Assembly: GCF_013363995.1 (NCBI RefSeq) | Contig: NZ_JABWGO010000011.1 | Coordinates: forward strand, 290,510-354,509 | DNA: 64,000 nt | From: Nonomuraea rhodomycinica | GTDB taxonomy: Bacteria; Actinomycetota; Actinomycetes; Streptosporangiales; Streptosporangiaceae | Direction of reading: 5' to 3' | Part shown: positions 8,205 to 16,872 of the stretch, piece by piece | Position numbering within the stretch: the first letter of the stretch is position 1 | How the letters are laid out: the number at the start of each line of letters is the position of its first letter | The notes under the pieces: model-generated | Database searches by the model: none | Told to the model about the DNA's origin: nothing | The model's input: the letters and a program-made list of their open reading frames with translations, nothing else | Program-made: the position numbers and the translations under genes

Positions 8205-8438
8205 TCAGATGTGCACGATCGGGCATGTCAGGGTCCGAGTGATCCCCTCGACGCCCTGGATCTGGGCCACGACGAGTTTGCCCAGTTCGTCGACGTTCCG
8301 TGCCTCGGCCCGCACGATCACATCGTACGGTCCCGTCACGTCCTCGGCCTGCGTGACTCCGGGGATGCCGGAGATCTCCGCGGCCACGCTCGCCGCCTTG
8401 CCGACTTCGGTCTGAATAAGGATGTAGGCCTGCACCAT
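8205..8438 (-). CDS. stand-alone Lrp/AsnC ligand-binding (RAM) domain protein
   Basis: A 77-residue protein (MVQAYILIQTEVGKAASVA) consisting only of the alpha-beta effector domain of Lrp/AsnC regulators, with GPYDVIVRAEARNVDELGKL and the C-terminal G-I-T-R-T strand. No helix-turn-helix precedes it, so it may bind an amino acid and oligomerise with a full-length regulator. The ATG at 8438 follows GGAGGACG; a longer frame upstream is not homologous. Lies between the DUF3515 gene and the divergent thiL. Confidence 0.88.
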   Translation of the reverse strand: MVQAYILIQTEVGKAASVAAEISGIPGVTQAEDVTGPYDVIVRAEARNVDELGKLVVAQIQGVEGITRTLTCPIVHI

Positions 8439-8455
8439 TACGTCCTCCCGGGCGA

Positions 8456-8485
8456 TTGGATCACGCCGAAGGGCCACCGTACCCT
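8456..8485 (+). promoter_or_regulatory. candidate thiL promoter
   Basis: TTGGAT at 8456-8461 and TACCCT at 8480-8485 with an 18-bp spacer. If used, the RNA starts near 8491-8493, just before the AGGAGG at 8495-8500, which would exclude the GTG at 8486 and the TTG at 8456 as translation starts of thiL. Confidence 0.4.
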
Positions 8486-9460
8486 GTGTGGGTCAGGAGG
8501 TGTGTCATCAGAGTCGGAGATCTCGGCGAATTCGGAGCGGTAAGTCGTATTTCCGGACGTCTGCCGCAAGGAGCCAGTGTTCTGCTCGGACCGGGCGACG
8601 ATGCCGCCATGGTGAGTGCGCCGGACGGGCGCGTCGTGGTGTCAACGGACCTCTTGCTTGAGGGTAGGCACTTTCGCCGCGATTGGTCCAGCGGCTACGA
8701 CGTCGGCCGCAAGGCCGCGGCGCAGAACCTCGCCGACATCGCCGCCATGGGCGCCGTTCCGACCTCTCTGGTGGTCGGGCTGGGCATCCCGGCGGATCTG
8801 CCGGTCGACTGGCTCGACGCGCTGACCGACGGGTTCCGCGACGAGTGCGCGGTCGTGGGGGCGAGCGTGGTCGGGGGCGACATCGCGCGCAGCGACCTGG
8901 TCGTGCTCGGCGTGACGGCGCTGGGCGACCTGGGCGGACGGCCTCCCGTGACCCGGTCGGGGGCGCGTCCCGGCCAGGTGGTGGCCGTGGCGGGGCGGCT
9001 GGGGCACGCCGCGGCGGGCCTGGCCCTGCTGGAGGCCGGCCGGGAGGTCCCGCGTGACGCGGGGGCGCTGTTCGAGGCGGTGGAGGCGCACCGGCGGCCG
9101 TGCCCGCCGTACGCGTGCGGGCCGGAGGCGGCGCGGCTGGGCGCCACCGCGATGCTCGACGTCAGCGACGGGCTCCTGCAGGACCTGGGGCATCTCGCGC
9201 GGGCCGGCGGGGTGCGGGTGGAGCTGGACCCGGACGCCTTCACGGTGGGGGAGCCGGTGGCCGCCGCCGCCAAGGAGCTCGGGGCCGATCCCGTCGACTG
9301 GGTGCTCACGGGCGGTGAGGACCACGCGCTCGCGGCCGTGTTCCCCGCCGGGGTGGCGCTGGGGGACGCGTGGCAGGTCGTGGGGGCCGTCGTGGAGGGT
9401 GAGGGCGTCGCCGTACGGGGCCGTGACGTGGGGCGCGGCGGCTGGGATCACTTTCAGTAA
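8486..9460 (+). CDS. thiL: thiamine-monophosphate kinase
   Basis: Phosphorylates thiamine monophosphate to the active cofactor TPP. The family motifs are all present: VLLGPGDDAAMV, VVVSTDLLLEGRHF, NLADIAAMGA, DVSDGLLQDLGHLA and LTGGEDHAL. The start is unclear. In-frame canonical starts are TTG 8456 and GTG 8486, but the only good ribosome site (AGGAGG, 8495-8500) is followed six bases later by an in-frame ATC at 8507, exactly where family proteins begin (then R-V-G-D-L-G-E-F-G). The coordinates use GTG 8486 for want of a better canonical start. Confidence 0.93.
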   Translation: MWVRRCVIRVGDLGEFGAVSRISGRLPQGASVLLGPGDDAAMVSAPDGRVVVSTDLLLEGRHFRRDWSSGYDVGRKAAAQNLADIAAMGAVPTSLVVGLGIPADLPVDWLDALTDGFRDECAVVGASVVGGDIARSDLVVLGVTALGDLGGRPPVTRSGARPGQVVAVAGRLGHAAAGLALLEAGREVPRDAGALFEAVEAHRRPCPPYACGPEAARLGATAMLDVSDGLLQDLGHLARAGGVRVELDPDAFTVGEPVAAAAKELGADPVDWVLTGGEDHALAAVFPAGVALGDAWQVVGAVVEGEGVAVRGRDVGRGGWDHFQ

Positions 9461-9544
9461 CGAGATGTCCCGATTTGCAGGAAAATTTCCCACTATGAGA
9501 TGTGACTCACGGGAATGCTGGGACAAAGTCGTAGCGAAGGTGTT

Positions 9545-11482
9545 ATGAAGATTGGCGGCCATCGTAACCGGCAAGAAAGGGCTGCCATGGGCCGCCACAC
9601 AGGTGGAGCCGACGACGCGAGCGAACGGGGGAACGGCACGTCCGACGACTCTCACGACGAGGACTTCGGGCTCGCCGACCGCGCCGCGCAGTGGGCCGCC
9701 GCGCCGGATCCGACCACCAAGAGCTCCTTCTGGGACACCGATGACGAGCCGGCCGAGCGGGCCGAGCGGGCCGAGCCGCCCGGCTGGCCGGAGCTGCCGG
9801 ACCAGGCCGGAGTGACGGGCCAGTGGGCGCCGATGCCCCAGCGGGACCCCGGCGCCGCCGTCCGTCCGCCGGAGAAGGACCCGTTCGAGACCACCGGCGC
9901 CTTCCAGCCGCCGCCCTCACGGTCCCGCGCCGGCTCCGGGCCGGCCGCCGACCAGCCGTTCGAGACGACCGGCGCCTTCGCGCGCCCCGCCCACTGGGAC
10001 GAGCCCGGGCAGGGCGGCGAGGTCGGCGACAGCACCCAGACCTTCGGCATGCCGGGGGACTTCGGCGGCGACGGTCCCTCGGGGCCGCGGACGTCGGGCG
10101 GCGACGGGCCGTCCGGCACGCGCGTCTTCAGCGGCAGGAGCGCGCCCATCCGACGCGCGTTCGAGGACGGCAGGCCCTCCTCGACCCCCGGCTTCGTGGG
10201 CGACGACCCGTTCGGCGGCGACCGGTCGTCCGGCCCGCGGGGCTTCGGCGACGACGGGCCCTCGGGACCCCACGCCTTCGGCTCGGCCGAGACCCACGTG
10301 TTCGGCGAGCGGCCGCAGGCGTCCGGACCGGCTGAGAGCCAGGCCTTCGGCGACGGGCCGCAGGGGCGCGGCGCCGACGCCACGCAGATGTTCGGCCAGG
10401 ACCCGCTCTCCGAGCAGACCCGCGCCCAGTCCCCGCCGGCCGGGCCGCCCGAGCCGGGCGACATCAAGGTGTTCGGCAGCCCGACCATGGTCGACGCCCA
10501 GGCTCCGGCGTGGTCGGAGGGCGCCGACAACGGCTTCCTGGGCTCCGGCTGGTCGGGCGACGAGCCCGGCGGCGACCGGGACGGCGGGCGTGACGGCGAC
10601 CCGGAGCCGCGCCGCCGCGGGCGCCGCAAGTCCTCCTCCGACGACGCCGACCCGTACGCCGAACCGCCGGCCAGGAACCGGGGCCGTCTCGCGCTGCTCT
10701 CGGTGGCCGCCGTCGCCGTCGTGCTCGGCGGCACCGTGGCGGGCGTGAAGCTGATGAGCGGATCGTCGCAGCCGTCCGGCTGCCCCGCCGACGGCTGCGC
10801 CGCCGTACAGGCGACGAACCAGCCGGGCCCGCAGGGCTCGCAGCCCGCCGAGGAGGAGAGCGAGGAGCCGGCGGAGGACGAGACCGAGGAGCCGTCGCCG
10901 ACGGACGAGCCCACGGCCGACAAGACGCAGCCCGCCGGCACGCCGGGCCCGCAGACCACGACGAGCGTCCGCACGCCGCGCCGGTCCGCCACGCCCGAGG
11001 CGAAGCCGACCAGGACCAAGAAGGCGGTCAAGCCCACGCAGGAGCCGCTGCCGACTCCCACCGAGGAGACCGCGCTGGAGACCCCGTCCGAGGAGCCCAG
11101 CACGATCACGGTCACCGACCCCGCCGACAACGCGACGGGCAACCCCGTCCCCACCGCCACCGAGACGGCGGGGCCCAGCGGCGGCTCGGTGAGCGTCGGC
11201 TTCGACGTGGTCCGCCAGCGGCTCACCGGCTACACCGCCCACCTGGACGTGGTCAACTCCTCGCCGCAGGCGCTCAAGTCGCTCACCGTGTCGGTGCCGG
11301 TGAAGGGCCGGGTGCTGAACCTGACGGGCGCCGAGTACACGCAGGACGGCGATCTGCTGATCATCGACCTGCCGGACACGCTGGCGGAGGGCGGCTCGAC
11401 CGCGATCACCTTCACCGCGACCGGCCGCGCCGCCGAGCCGGAGAACTGCGGTCTCGTGGGCGGCGACTGCGCCGTCAGCTAG
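9545..11482 (+). CDS. membrane protein with disordered cytoplasmic region and C-terminal carbohydrate-binding-like beta domain
   Basis: A 645-residue protein of three parts. Residues 1-375 are low-complexity, acidic, rich in Gly/Pro/Asp, with recurring GDDGPSGPR- and ETTGAF-type motifs (PFETTGAF occurs twice, near residues 117 and 139). One membrane helix (ALLSVAAVAVVLGGTVAGV) lies near residue 390. Then comes a Thr/Pro/Glu-rich linker and a beta-rich domain (SVSVGFDVVRQRLTGYTAH to the end) with two late cysteines (NCGLVGGDC), resembling CBM2-like or DUF-type wall domains. Orientation is inferred as N-inside. The TTG-like upstream extension is rejected because ATG 9545 has a GAAGG site. Confidence 0.75.
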   Translation: MKIGGHRNRQERAAMGRHTGGADDASERGNGTSDDSHDEDFGLADRAAQWAAAPDPTTKSSFWDTDDEPAERAERAEPPGWPELPDQAGVTGQWAPMPQRDPGAAVRPPEKDPFETTGAFQPPPSRSRAGSGPAADQPFETTGAFARPAHWDEPGQGGEVGDSTQTFGMPGDFGGDGPSGPRTSGGDGPSGTRVFSGRSAPIRRAFEDGRPSSTPGFVGDDPFGGDRSSGPRGFGDDGPSGPHAFGSAETHVFGERPQASGPAESQAFGDGPQGRGADATQMFGQDPLSEQTRAQSPPAGPPEPGDIKVFGSPTMVDAQAPAWSEGADNGFLGSGWSGDEPGGDRDGGRDGDPEPRRRGRRKSSSDDADPYAEPPARNRGRLALLSVAAVAVVLGGTVAGVKLMSGSSQPSGCPADGCAAVQATNQPGPQGSQPAEEESEEPAEDETEEPSPTDEPTADKTQPAGTPGPQTTTSVRTPRRSATPEAKPTRTKKAVKPTQEPLPTPTEETALETPSEEPSTITVTDPADNATGNPVPTATETAGPSGGSVSVGFDVVRQRLTGYTAHLDVVNSSPQALKSLTVSVPVKGRVLNLTGAEYTQDGDLLIIDLPDTLAEGGSTAITFTATGRAAEPENCGLVGGDCAVS

Positions 11483-11541
11483 CGCCTCCCGGGCGGGCGC
11501 CCGCCACGGCGCCCGCCCGCGCGCGATGGTTGGATGGGGGC

Positions 11542-12336
11542 ATGACCGCTACGACCCCTCCGCGCGTGCTGACCGTCGCCGGATCCGACTCCGGCGGCGG
11601 GGCGGGCATCCAGGCCGACCTGAAGACCATGCTGGCCCTGGGCGTCCACGGCATGAGTGTGATCGCCGCCGTGACGGCGCAGAACTCCCTCGGCGTCCAG
11701 GGTTACTGGGAGCTGCCCGCCGAGGCCGTGCGCGCCCAGCTCGACTCCGTGCTCGGCGACATCGGCGCGCAGGCGGTCAAGACGGGCATGCTCGCCTCGC
11801 CCGAGCTGGTCGAGACCGTGGCCGCGAGGCTCGGCGCGTACGAGGCGCCGGTCGTGGTCGATCCCGTGGGCGTCTCCAAGCACGGCGATTCCCTGCTCGC
11901 GCCCGAGGCCGTGGACACGATGCGCACCCGGCTGCTGCCCGTCGCCACCGTCGTCACCCCCAACCTGTGGGAGGTCGAGCAGCTCACCTCGGTCAAGGTC
12001 GAGGACGAGGACGACCTGCGGCGGGCCGCCGACGCGATCCTGGAGCTGGGGCCCGCCTGGGTACTGGTCAAGGGCGGCCACCTGCCGGGCGAGCCGGTGG
12101 ACCTGCTGACCGACGGCACGCGTGAGTACCGCTTCACCGCCGAGCGGCTCGACAACCGCCACACCCACGGCACCGGCTGCACGCTCGCCTCGGCGATCGC
12201 CTCCCACCTGGCGATGGGCGAGGACGTGCCGGGCGCGGTGGGCAAGGCCAAGGAGTACGTCACGGGCGCGATCCGGCGCGGCTTCCCCCTGGGCGCGGGC
12301 ATCGGCCCCGTGGACCACGCCTGGCAGTGGCGCTGA
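11542..12336 (+). CDS. thiD: bifunctional hydroxymethylpyrimidine kinase/phosphomethylpyrimidine kinase
   Basis: A 264-residue ribokinase-fold enzyme that phosphorylates HMP and HMP-P for thiamine synthesis. Recognised by VAGSDSGGGAGIQADLKT at the N-terminus, DPVGVSKHGDSLL in the middle and the anion-hole motif THGTGCTLASAIASHL near the end. Start ATG 11542 gives the family length; a hairpin of GGGCGGGCGCCCG type precedes it. It is not in an operon with thiL, from which it is separated by the large membrane-protein gene. Confidence 0.95.
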   Translation: MTATTPPRVLTVAGSDSGGGAGIQADLKTMLALGVHGMSVIAAVTAQNSLGVQGYWELPAEAVRAQLDSVLGDIGAQAVKTGMLASPELVETVAARLGAYEAPVVVDPVGVSKHGDSLLAPEAVDTMRTRLLPVATVVTPNLWEVEQLTSVKVEDEDDLRRAADAILELGPAWVLVKGGHLPGEPVDLLTDGTREYRFTAERLDNRHTHGTGCTLASAIASHLAMGEDVPGAVGKAKEYVTGAIRRGFPLGAGIGPVDHAWQWR

Positions 12337-12373
12337 CCGGCCTCAGCACGCGATACGACGCCTGCCCGGGCAT

Positions 12374-12461
12374 GACGCGCGAGGCCCGGGCGAGAGGCGG
12401 GGCCTGGTATTGACGCGCGAGGCCCGGGCGGAGGCGGGGTAGGACGCGCGAGGCCCGGGCG
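12374..12461. repeat. three 19-bp direct repeats
   Basis: GACGCGCGAGGCCCGGGCG occurs at 12374-12392, 12412-12430 and 12443-12461, without mismatches, between thiD and the L28 terminator. Copies are irregularly spaced by 19 and 12 bp. The spacers also share GAGGCGGGG. Purpose unknown. Confidence 0.85.
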
Positions 12462-12480
12462 CGGGGCCGGGCATGACGAA

Positions 12481-12510
12481 AGCCCGCCGCTCGGCCGGGA
12501 GCGGCGGGCT
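12481..12510. terminator. bidirectional terminator between thiD and rpmB
   Basis: A perfect 12-bp stem AGCCCGCCGCTC / GAGCGGCGGGCT with loop GGCCGG. It is flanked by A residues on the left and T on the right, so it can end transcription from either side; it sits 17 bp after the L28 stop codon on the minus strand. Confidence 0.8.
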
Positions 12511-12527
12511 TGTCGCGAGACTCGAAG

Positions 12528-12713
12528 CTAGCGGGAGACCTTGCCCGCCTTGATGCACGAGGTGCACACGTTCAGCTTCTTCGGCGTGCCGCCGACGACC
12601 GCGCGAACCGTCTGGATGTTGGGGTTCCAACGACGACGGGTGCGGCGGTGCGAGTGGGACACGTTGTTGCCGAAGATCGGGCCCTTGCGGCAGACATCGC
12701 AGACGGAAGCCAC
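12528..12713 (-). CDS. rpmB: 50S ribosomal protein L28, zinc-ribbon type
   Basis: A 61-residue L28 of the cysteine-containing form: CDVCRKGPIFGNNVSHSHRR near the start and NVCTSCIKAGKV near the end form a four-cysteine zinc site. The GTG start at 12713 is preceded by AAGGAGCG at a proper distance; the frame upstream is unrelated. Actinobacteria often hold a second, zinc-free L28 under Zur control, so this should be the constitutive zinc form. Divergent from the DAK2 gene. Confidence 0.97.
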   Translation of the reverse strand: MASVCDVCRKGPIFGNNVSHSHRRTRRRWNPNIQTVRAVVGGTPKKLNVCTSCIKAGKVSR

Positions 12714-12913
12714 GGTATCGCTCCTTAAAACAGTCGATGTAGCCCTGTCCGCTGATGCTTGTCGGGCGGAGGGCATGCCGGGACAACCGGCCAGCCAGAC
12801 GAGGATATCCGATCCGCACCACCAGGTGCGAACTCGCGCCACTGGACGAGGACGGATGCGGCGATATCCTCCTTCTTTAACCGTAGCGCACTCGAGAGGG
12901 CGGAGCGTCGCGT

Positions 12914-14458
12914 ATGGAGGTTCTCGACCCGCCCCGAGTACGCCGCTGGGCCCGTCTGGCCGCGGACGCGCTGGGCAGGTCGCGGGCGGAGATCGACGCG
13001 CTCAACGTCTTCCCCGTCGCCGACGGCGACACCGGCACGAACCTCCACCTCACCATGCTGGCCGCCGCCGAGGCCGTCGAGGCGCTCCCCGACGACGTGG
13101 ACCGAGCGGTCGTCTGGCAGACGCTCTCGTACGGGGCGCTCGTCGGCGCGCGCGGCAACTCCGGCGTCATCGTCAGCCAGGCCCTGCGCGGCCTGGCCGA
13201 GGTGCTGAAGGACGGCTCCGACCTGCGCGCCGGCCTGGCCAGGGCCGCCTCGCTGGCCCGGGACGCGGTCGCGCGGCCCGTGGAGGGCACGGTGCTGAGC
13301 GTGCTCGCCGCCGCGGCGGGGGCCGTGCGGGAGGCGGACGGAGACCTGGCCGACATCGCGCGGCGGGCGGCCCGCGAGGCCCGCGCCGCGCTCCGCCGCA
13401 CCCCCGAGCAGCTCGACGTGCTGGCCCGCAGCGGCGTCGTGGACGCGGGCGGCGCCGGACTGGTGATCATCCTGGAGTCGCTGGCGACCGCGGTGACCGG
13501 CGACTCCGGCGAGCGTTACGAGGTCCCCGCGCCGACGTCGCGCGTCTCGCCGATGACCGAGGTGGGCGCGGGGTACGAGGTGATGTACCTGCTGGACGCC
13601 GACGACGCCGCCGTGGCCAAGCTGCGCGAGGAGCTCGACGCCATGGGCGACTCGCTCGTGGTCGTCGGTGGCGACGGCCTGTGGAACGTCCACGTCCACG
13701 TGGACGAGGCGGGCCCGGCGGTGGAGGCGGCGCTGCGGGTCGGGCGGCCGTACCGGATCAAGATCACCTATCTCGCCGGGCGGACCCACCGCGGCGACGC
13801 GGGCCGGGGCGTGGTGGCCGTCGCCGCGGGCGACGGCATCGCGGCGCTGTTCGAGGAGTGCGGCGCGGTGGTGGTACGGCGGGAGCCGGGCACGCGCCCG
13901 TCGCTGCCGGCCATGCTGGCCGCGATCAGGCAGGCGGGCGGCGAGGTCGCCGTGCTGCCGAACGACGAGGGCGCCGAGGCGGTCGCCACCGCCGCCGCGG
14001 AGATCGCCAGGGAGGACGGCGTCGTGGTCAGCGTGCTGCCGACCCGGGCGACCGTGCAGGGGCTGGCGGCGCTGGCCGTCCACGACCCGCTGCGCCGCTT
14101 CGACGACGACGTCGTGGCCATGACCGGGGCGGCCGGGCACACCCGCCACGGCCACCTGGTGGTCGCCCGCAGGGAGGGCGTCACGAGCGTGGGCGTGTGC
14201 CGGCCGGGCGACGTGCTGGGGCTGATCGACGGCGACGTGGCGGTGATCGGCCGCGAGCTGGGGGAGGTGGCCGTCGCGGTCGTGGACCGGATGGTGGCGG
14301 GCGGCGGCGAGATGGTCACGCTCGTGACGGGCGCGGACGCGCCCGGAGGGTTGGCGGAGGAGGTGGGCGGGCACCTGCGCGCCACCCGGCCGGACGTGGA
14401 CCTGGTCGTGTACGCCGGGGAGCAGGGCGGCTACCCGCTCCTCATCGGCGTGGAGTGA
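12914..14458 (+). CDS. DAK2 domain protein (fatty-acid kinase FakA-like)
   Basis: A 514-residue protein with an N-terminal DhaL/DAK2 ATP-binding domain: NVFPVADGDTGTNLHLTM holds the metal-binding aspartates and GARGNSGVIVSQALRG the following helix. The remainder (residues about 210-514) matches the YloV-like C-terminal domain that in FakA binds the partner. FakA phosphorylates fatty acids presented by a DegV-like FakB; no FakB is in the window. The gene lies directly upstream of recG, the usual actinobacterial order. Start ATG 12914 follows GGGCGGAG. Confidence 0.88.
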   Translation: MEVLDPPRVRRWARLAADALGRSRAEIDALNVFPVADGDTGTNLHLTMLAAAEAVEALPDDVDRAVVWQTLSYGALVGARGNSGVIVSQALRGLAEVLKDGSDLRAGLARAASLARDAVARPVEGTVLSVLAAAAGAVREADGDLADIARRAAREARAALRRTPEQLDVLARSGVVDAGGAGLVIILESLATAVTGDSGERYEVPAPTSRVSPMTEVGAGYEVMYLLDADDAAVAKLREELDAMGDSLVVVGGDGLWNVHVHVDEAGPAVEAALRVGRPYRIKITYLAGRTHRGDAGRGVVAVAAGDGIAALFEECGAVVVRREPGTRPSLPAMLAAIRQAGGEVAVLPNDEGAEAVATAAAEIAREDGVVVSVLPTRATVQGLAALAVHDPLRRFDDDVVAMTGAAGHTRHGHLVVARREGVTSVGVCRPGDVLGLIDGDVAVIGRELGEVAVAVVDRMVAGGGEMVTLVTGADAPGGLAEEVGGHLRATRPDVDLVVYAGEQGGYPLLIGVE

Positions 14459-14523
14459 CCCGGCGGCGACTCCAGGGCCGTGGCGTGCGTTCCTGTCGGT
14501 CTCAGGCGGTAGAACATAGTGCC

Positions 14524-16722
14524 GTGAGCCGATTCGACGAGCCCCTGACCAAGGCGCTCGACCCGAAGACCGCCAAGCTGCTGCACACCGTGCTCGGCCT
14601 GGAGACGGTCGGCGACCTGCTGCGCCATTACCCTCGCCGCTACGCCGAGCGCGGCGAGCTGACCGCGCTCGACGCGCTGGAGGTCGACGAGCACGTCACC
14701 GTGGTCGGCGAGGTGAGCCGGCTCATGCGCAAGCCCATGCGCAACCGCGGCGGCACCTGGCTGGAGGTCGAGGTCGTCGACGCCGACCGCAACAAGATCT
14801 ACCTGTCGTTCTTCGGCAAGGGCTCCCACGTCGCCGAGTCCCGGCTCAAGCCGGGCAGGCGGGGCATGTTCGCCGGCAAGGTCGGCCTGTTCGGCTCGCG
14901 GACGCATCCGCGCTGGCAGCTCACGCACCCCGAGTTCGAGCTGTTCGAGGAGAACGAGGCCGGCGCCGAGGAGTTCTCCGCCGCGCCGGTGCCGATCTAT
15001 CCCGCGGGCAAGGACCTGACCCCGTGGGTGATCAGGCGAGCGATCGGCGTCGTGCTCGACACGCTGGGGCCGCTGGCCGACCCGCTGCCCGCCGGCCTGC
15101 GCGCCCGCCACGGCCTGCGCGACCTGGACGAGGCGCTGGAGGCCATCCACCGGCCGAAGGACTTCGGCGACGTGCAGCGGGCCCGCGACCGGCTCAAGTT
15201 CGACGAGGCGTTCGTGCTCCAGGCCGTGCTGCTCCAGCGCAGGCAGGCGGCGACCGCCTGGCCCGCCAAGGCGCGCCCGCGCCGCGACGACGGCCTCCTG
15301 CGCGACTTCGACGCGCGGCTGCCGTTCGCGCTCACCGAGGGGCAGGCCGCGGTCGGCGAGGAGATCGCCGCCGACCTGGCCCGCGAGCACCCCATGCACC
15401 GGCTGCTGCAGGGCGAGGTCGGCGCGGGCAAGACCGTGGTCGCCCTGCGCGCCATGCTCCAGGTGGTCGACGCGGGCGGCCAGGCCGTCCTGCTCGCGCC
15501 CACCGAGGTGCTCGCCCAGCAGCACCACCGCTCGATCACCGCGATGCTGGGCGACCTCGCTCAGGGCGGCATGTTCGGCGGCACGACGGTCACGCTGCTC
15601 ACCGGCTCCATGGGGGCCGCCGCCCGCCGCGCGGCGCTGCTCGACGCGGCCTCGGGCACGGCCGGCGTCGTCGTGGGCACCCACGCCCTGCTCCAGGAGC
15701 ACGTCCAGTTCGCCGACCTCGGGCTGGTGGTGGTCGACGAGCAGCACCGCTTCGGCGTCGAGCAGCGCGACGCGCTGCGCGAGAAGGCGGGCGGCGGGCG
15801 GCCGCACGTGCTGGTCATGACCGCCACCCCGATCCCGCGCACGGTCGCCATGACGGTCTTCGGCGACCTGGAGGTCTCCACGCTGTCGCAGCTGCCGTCC
15901 GGGCGCGCCCCCATCACCACCCACGTGGTGCCCGCCGCCGAGAAGCCCCACTACCTGGAACGCACGTGGGAGCGGGTACGCGAGGAGGTCGCCCTGGGCC
16001 GGCAGGCGTACATCGTGTGCCCGCGCATCGGCGATCTGGAGGGCGACGAGGGCGACCTGGAGGCCGGGGCCGACCGGCCCGGCGAGGGGGCGTCGGGGGA
16101 GGAGCGGCGGCCGCCGCTGGCCGTCCTCGACGTCGCGCAGCTCCTGTCCGAGGGGCCGTTCCACGACCTGCGGCTGGGGATCCTGCACGGCAAGCTGCCG
16201 CCGGAGGAGAAGGACGCGGTCATGCGGGCGTTCAGCCGGGGAGAGCTGGACGTGCTGGTGGCGACGACGGTGATCGAGGTCGGCGTCGACGTGCCCAACT
16301 CCTCCGTCATGATCATCATGGACGCCGACCGGTTCGGGGTCTCGCAGCTCCACCAGCTCCGCGGCCGGGTCGGCCGGGGCGGGCTGCCGGGGCTGTGCCT
16401 GCTGGTGTCCGAGTTCCCGGAGGGCACGCCCGCGCGGGCGCGGCTCGACGCGGTGGCCGCCACCCTCGACGGGTTCGAGCTGTCGCGGGTCGACCTGGAG
16501 CAGCGGCGGGAGGGCGACGTGCTCGGCGCCGCGCAGTCGGGGCGGCGCTCGTCGCTCAAGCTGCTCCAGCTCCTGCGCGACGAGGACGTGATCGAGGCCG
16601 CCCGCGAGGAGGCGGCGCGGCTGCTGGCCGACGACCCGGAGCTGGCCGGGCACGAGGCCCTGCGCGCGGAGATCGACCGGCTGCTGGCCGACGAACGCGC
16701 GGAGTACCTGGAGAAGACGTAG
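14524..16722 (+). CDS. recG: ATP-dependent DNA helicase RecG
   Basis: A 732-residue branch-migrating helicase that remodels stalled replication forks. In order: an N-terminal wedge/OB domain (residues 1-260), Walker A GEVGAGKTVVAL near 300, the DEQH box VVVDEQHRFG near 404, VLVMTATPIPRTVAMTVFGD, and C-terminal helicase motifs ATTVIEVGVDVPN and QLRGRVGRGG. The GTG at 14524 is the family start (VSRFDEPL). An acidic insertion EGDEGDLEAGADRPGEGASG near residue 510 is a little longer than usual. Follows the DAK2 gene by 65 bp. Confidence 0.96.
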   Translation: MSRFDEPLTKALDPKTAKLLHTVLGLETVGDLLRHYPRRYAERGELTALDALEVDEHVTVVGEVSRLMRKPMRNRGGTWLEVEVVDADRNKIYLSFFGKGSHVAESRLKPGRRGMFAGKVGLFGSRTHPRWQLTHPEFELFEENEAGAEEFSAAPVPIYPAGKDLTPWVIRRAIGVVLDTLGPLADPLPAGLRARHGLRDLDEALEAIHRPKDFGDVQRARDRLKFDEAFVLQAVLLQRRQAATAWPAKARPRRDDGLLRDFDARLPFALTEGQAAVGEEIAADLAREHPMHRLLQGEVGAGKTVVALRAMLQVVDAGGQAVLLAPTEVLAQQHHRSITAMLGDLAQGGMFGGTTVTLLTGSMGAAARRAALLDAASGTAGVVVGTHALLQEHVQFADLGLVVVDEQHRFGVEQRDALREKAGGGRPHVLVMTATPIPRTVAMTVFGDLEVSTLSQLPSGRAPITTHVVPAAEKPHYLERTWERVREEVALGRQAYIVCPRIGDLEGDEGDLEAGADRPGEGASGEERRPPLAVLDVAQLLSEGPFHDLRLGILHGKLPPEEKDAVMRAFSRGELDVLVATTVIEVGVDVPNSSVMIIMDADRFGVSQLHQLRGRVGRGGLPGLCLLVSEFPEGTPARARLDAVAATLDGFELSRVDLEQRREGDVLGAAQSGRRSSLKLLQLLRDEDVIEAAREEAARLLADDPELAGHEALRAEIDRLLADERAEYLEKT

Positions 16723-16797
16723 ACGACCGGACGTCCCCGGGGCGGCCGCCTGCGCGCTCGGCGCGGCGCGTGGCTCGCGGATGCGGAGGCGAGTGAG

Positions 16798-16863
16798 GCC
16801 GCCAACGGCCGGGGCCGTGAACGGCCGGGGGCCGCCGACGGCCGGTGGCCGTGAGCGGCCGGG
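16798..16863. repeat. four-copy 16/17-bp tandem repeat downstream of recG
   Basis: Copies at 16798-16813, 16814-16829, 16830-16846 and 16847-16863 follow the pattern GCCG-YYR-ACGGCCGGG (for example GCCGTGAACGGCCGGG). Each copy contains the palindrome CGGCCG. The array begins 75 bp after recG stops and ends 9 bp before the large hairpin. Confidence 0.75.
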
Positions 16864-16872
16864 AAGAGGTGT

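Noticed and set aside
8502..8543. A 13-codon frame from GTG 8502 ahead of thiL
   Set aside because: It has a good ribosome site but overlaps thiL homologous sequence in another frame and ends at once; most likely incidental, though a leader peptide cannot be ruled out.
11483..11541. Possible TPP riboswitch before thiD or thiL
   Set aside because: No CTGAGA-type thi box is found before either gene; the gap before thiD holds only a GC hairpin.
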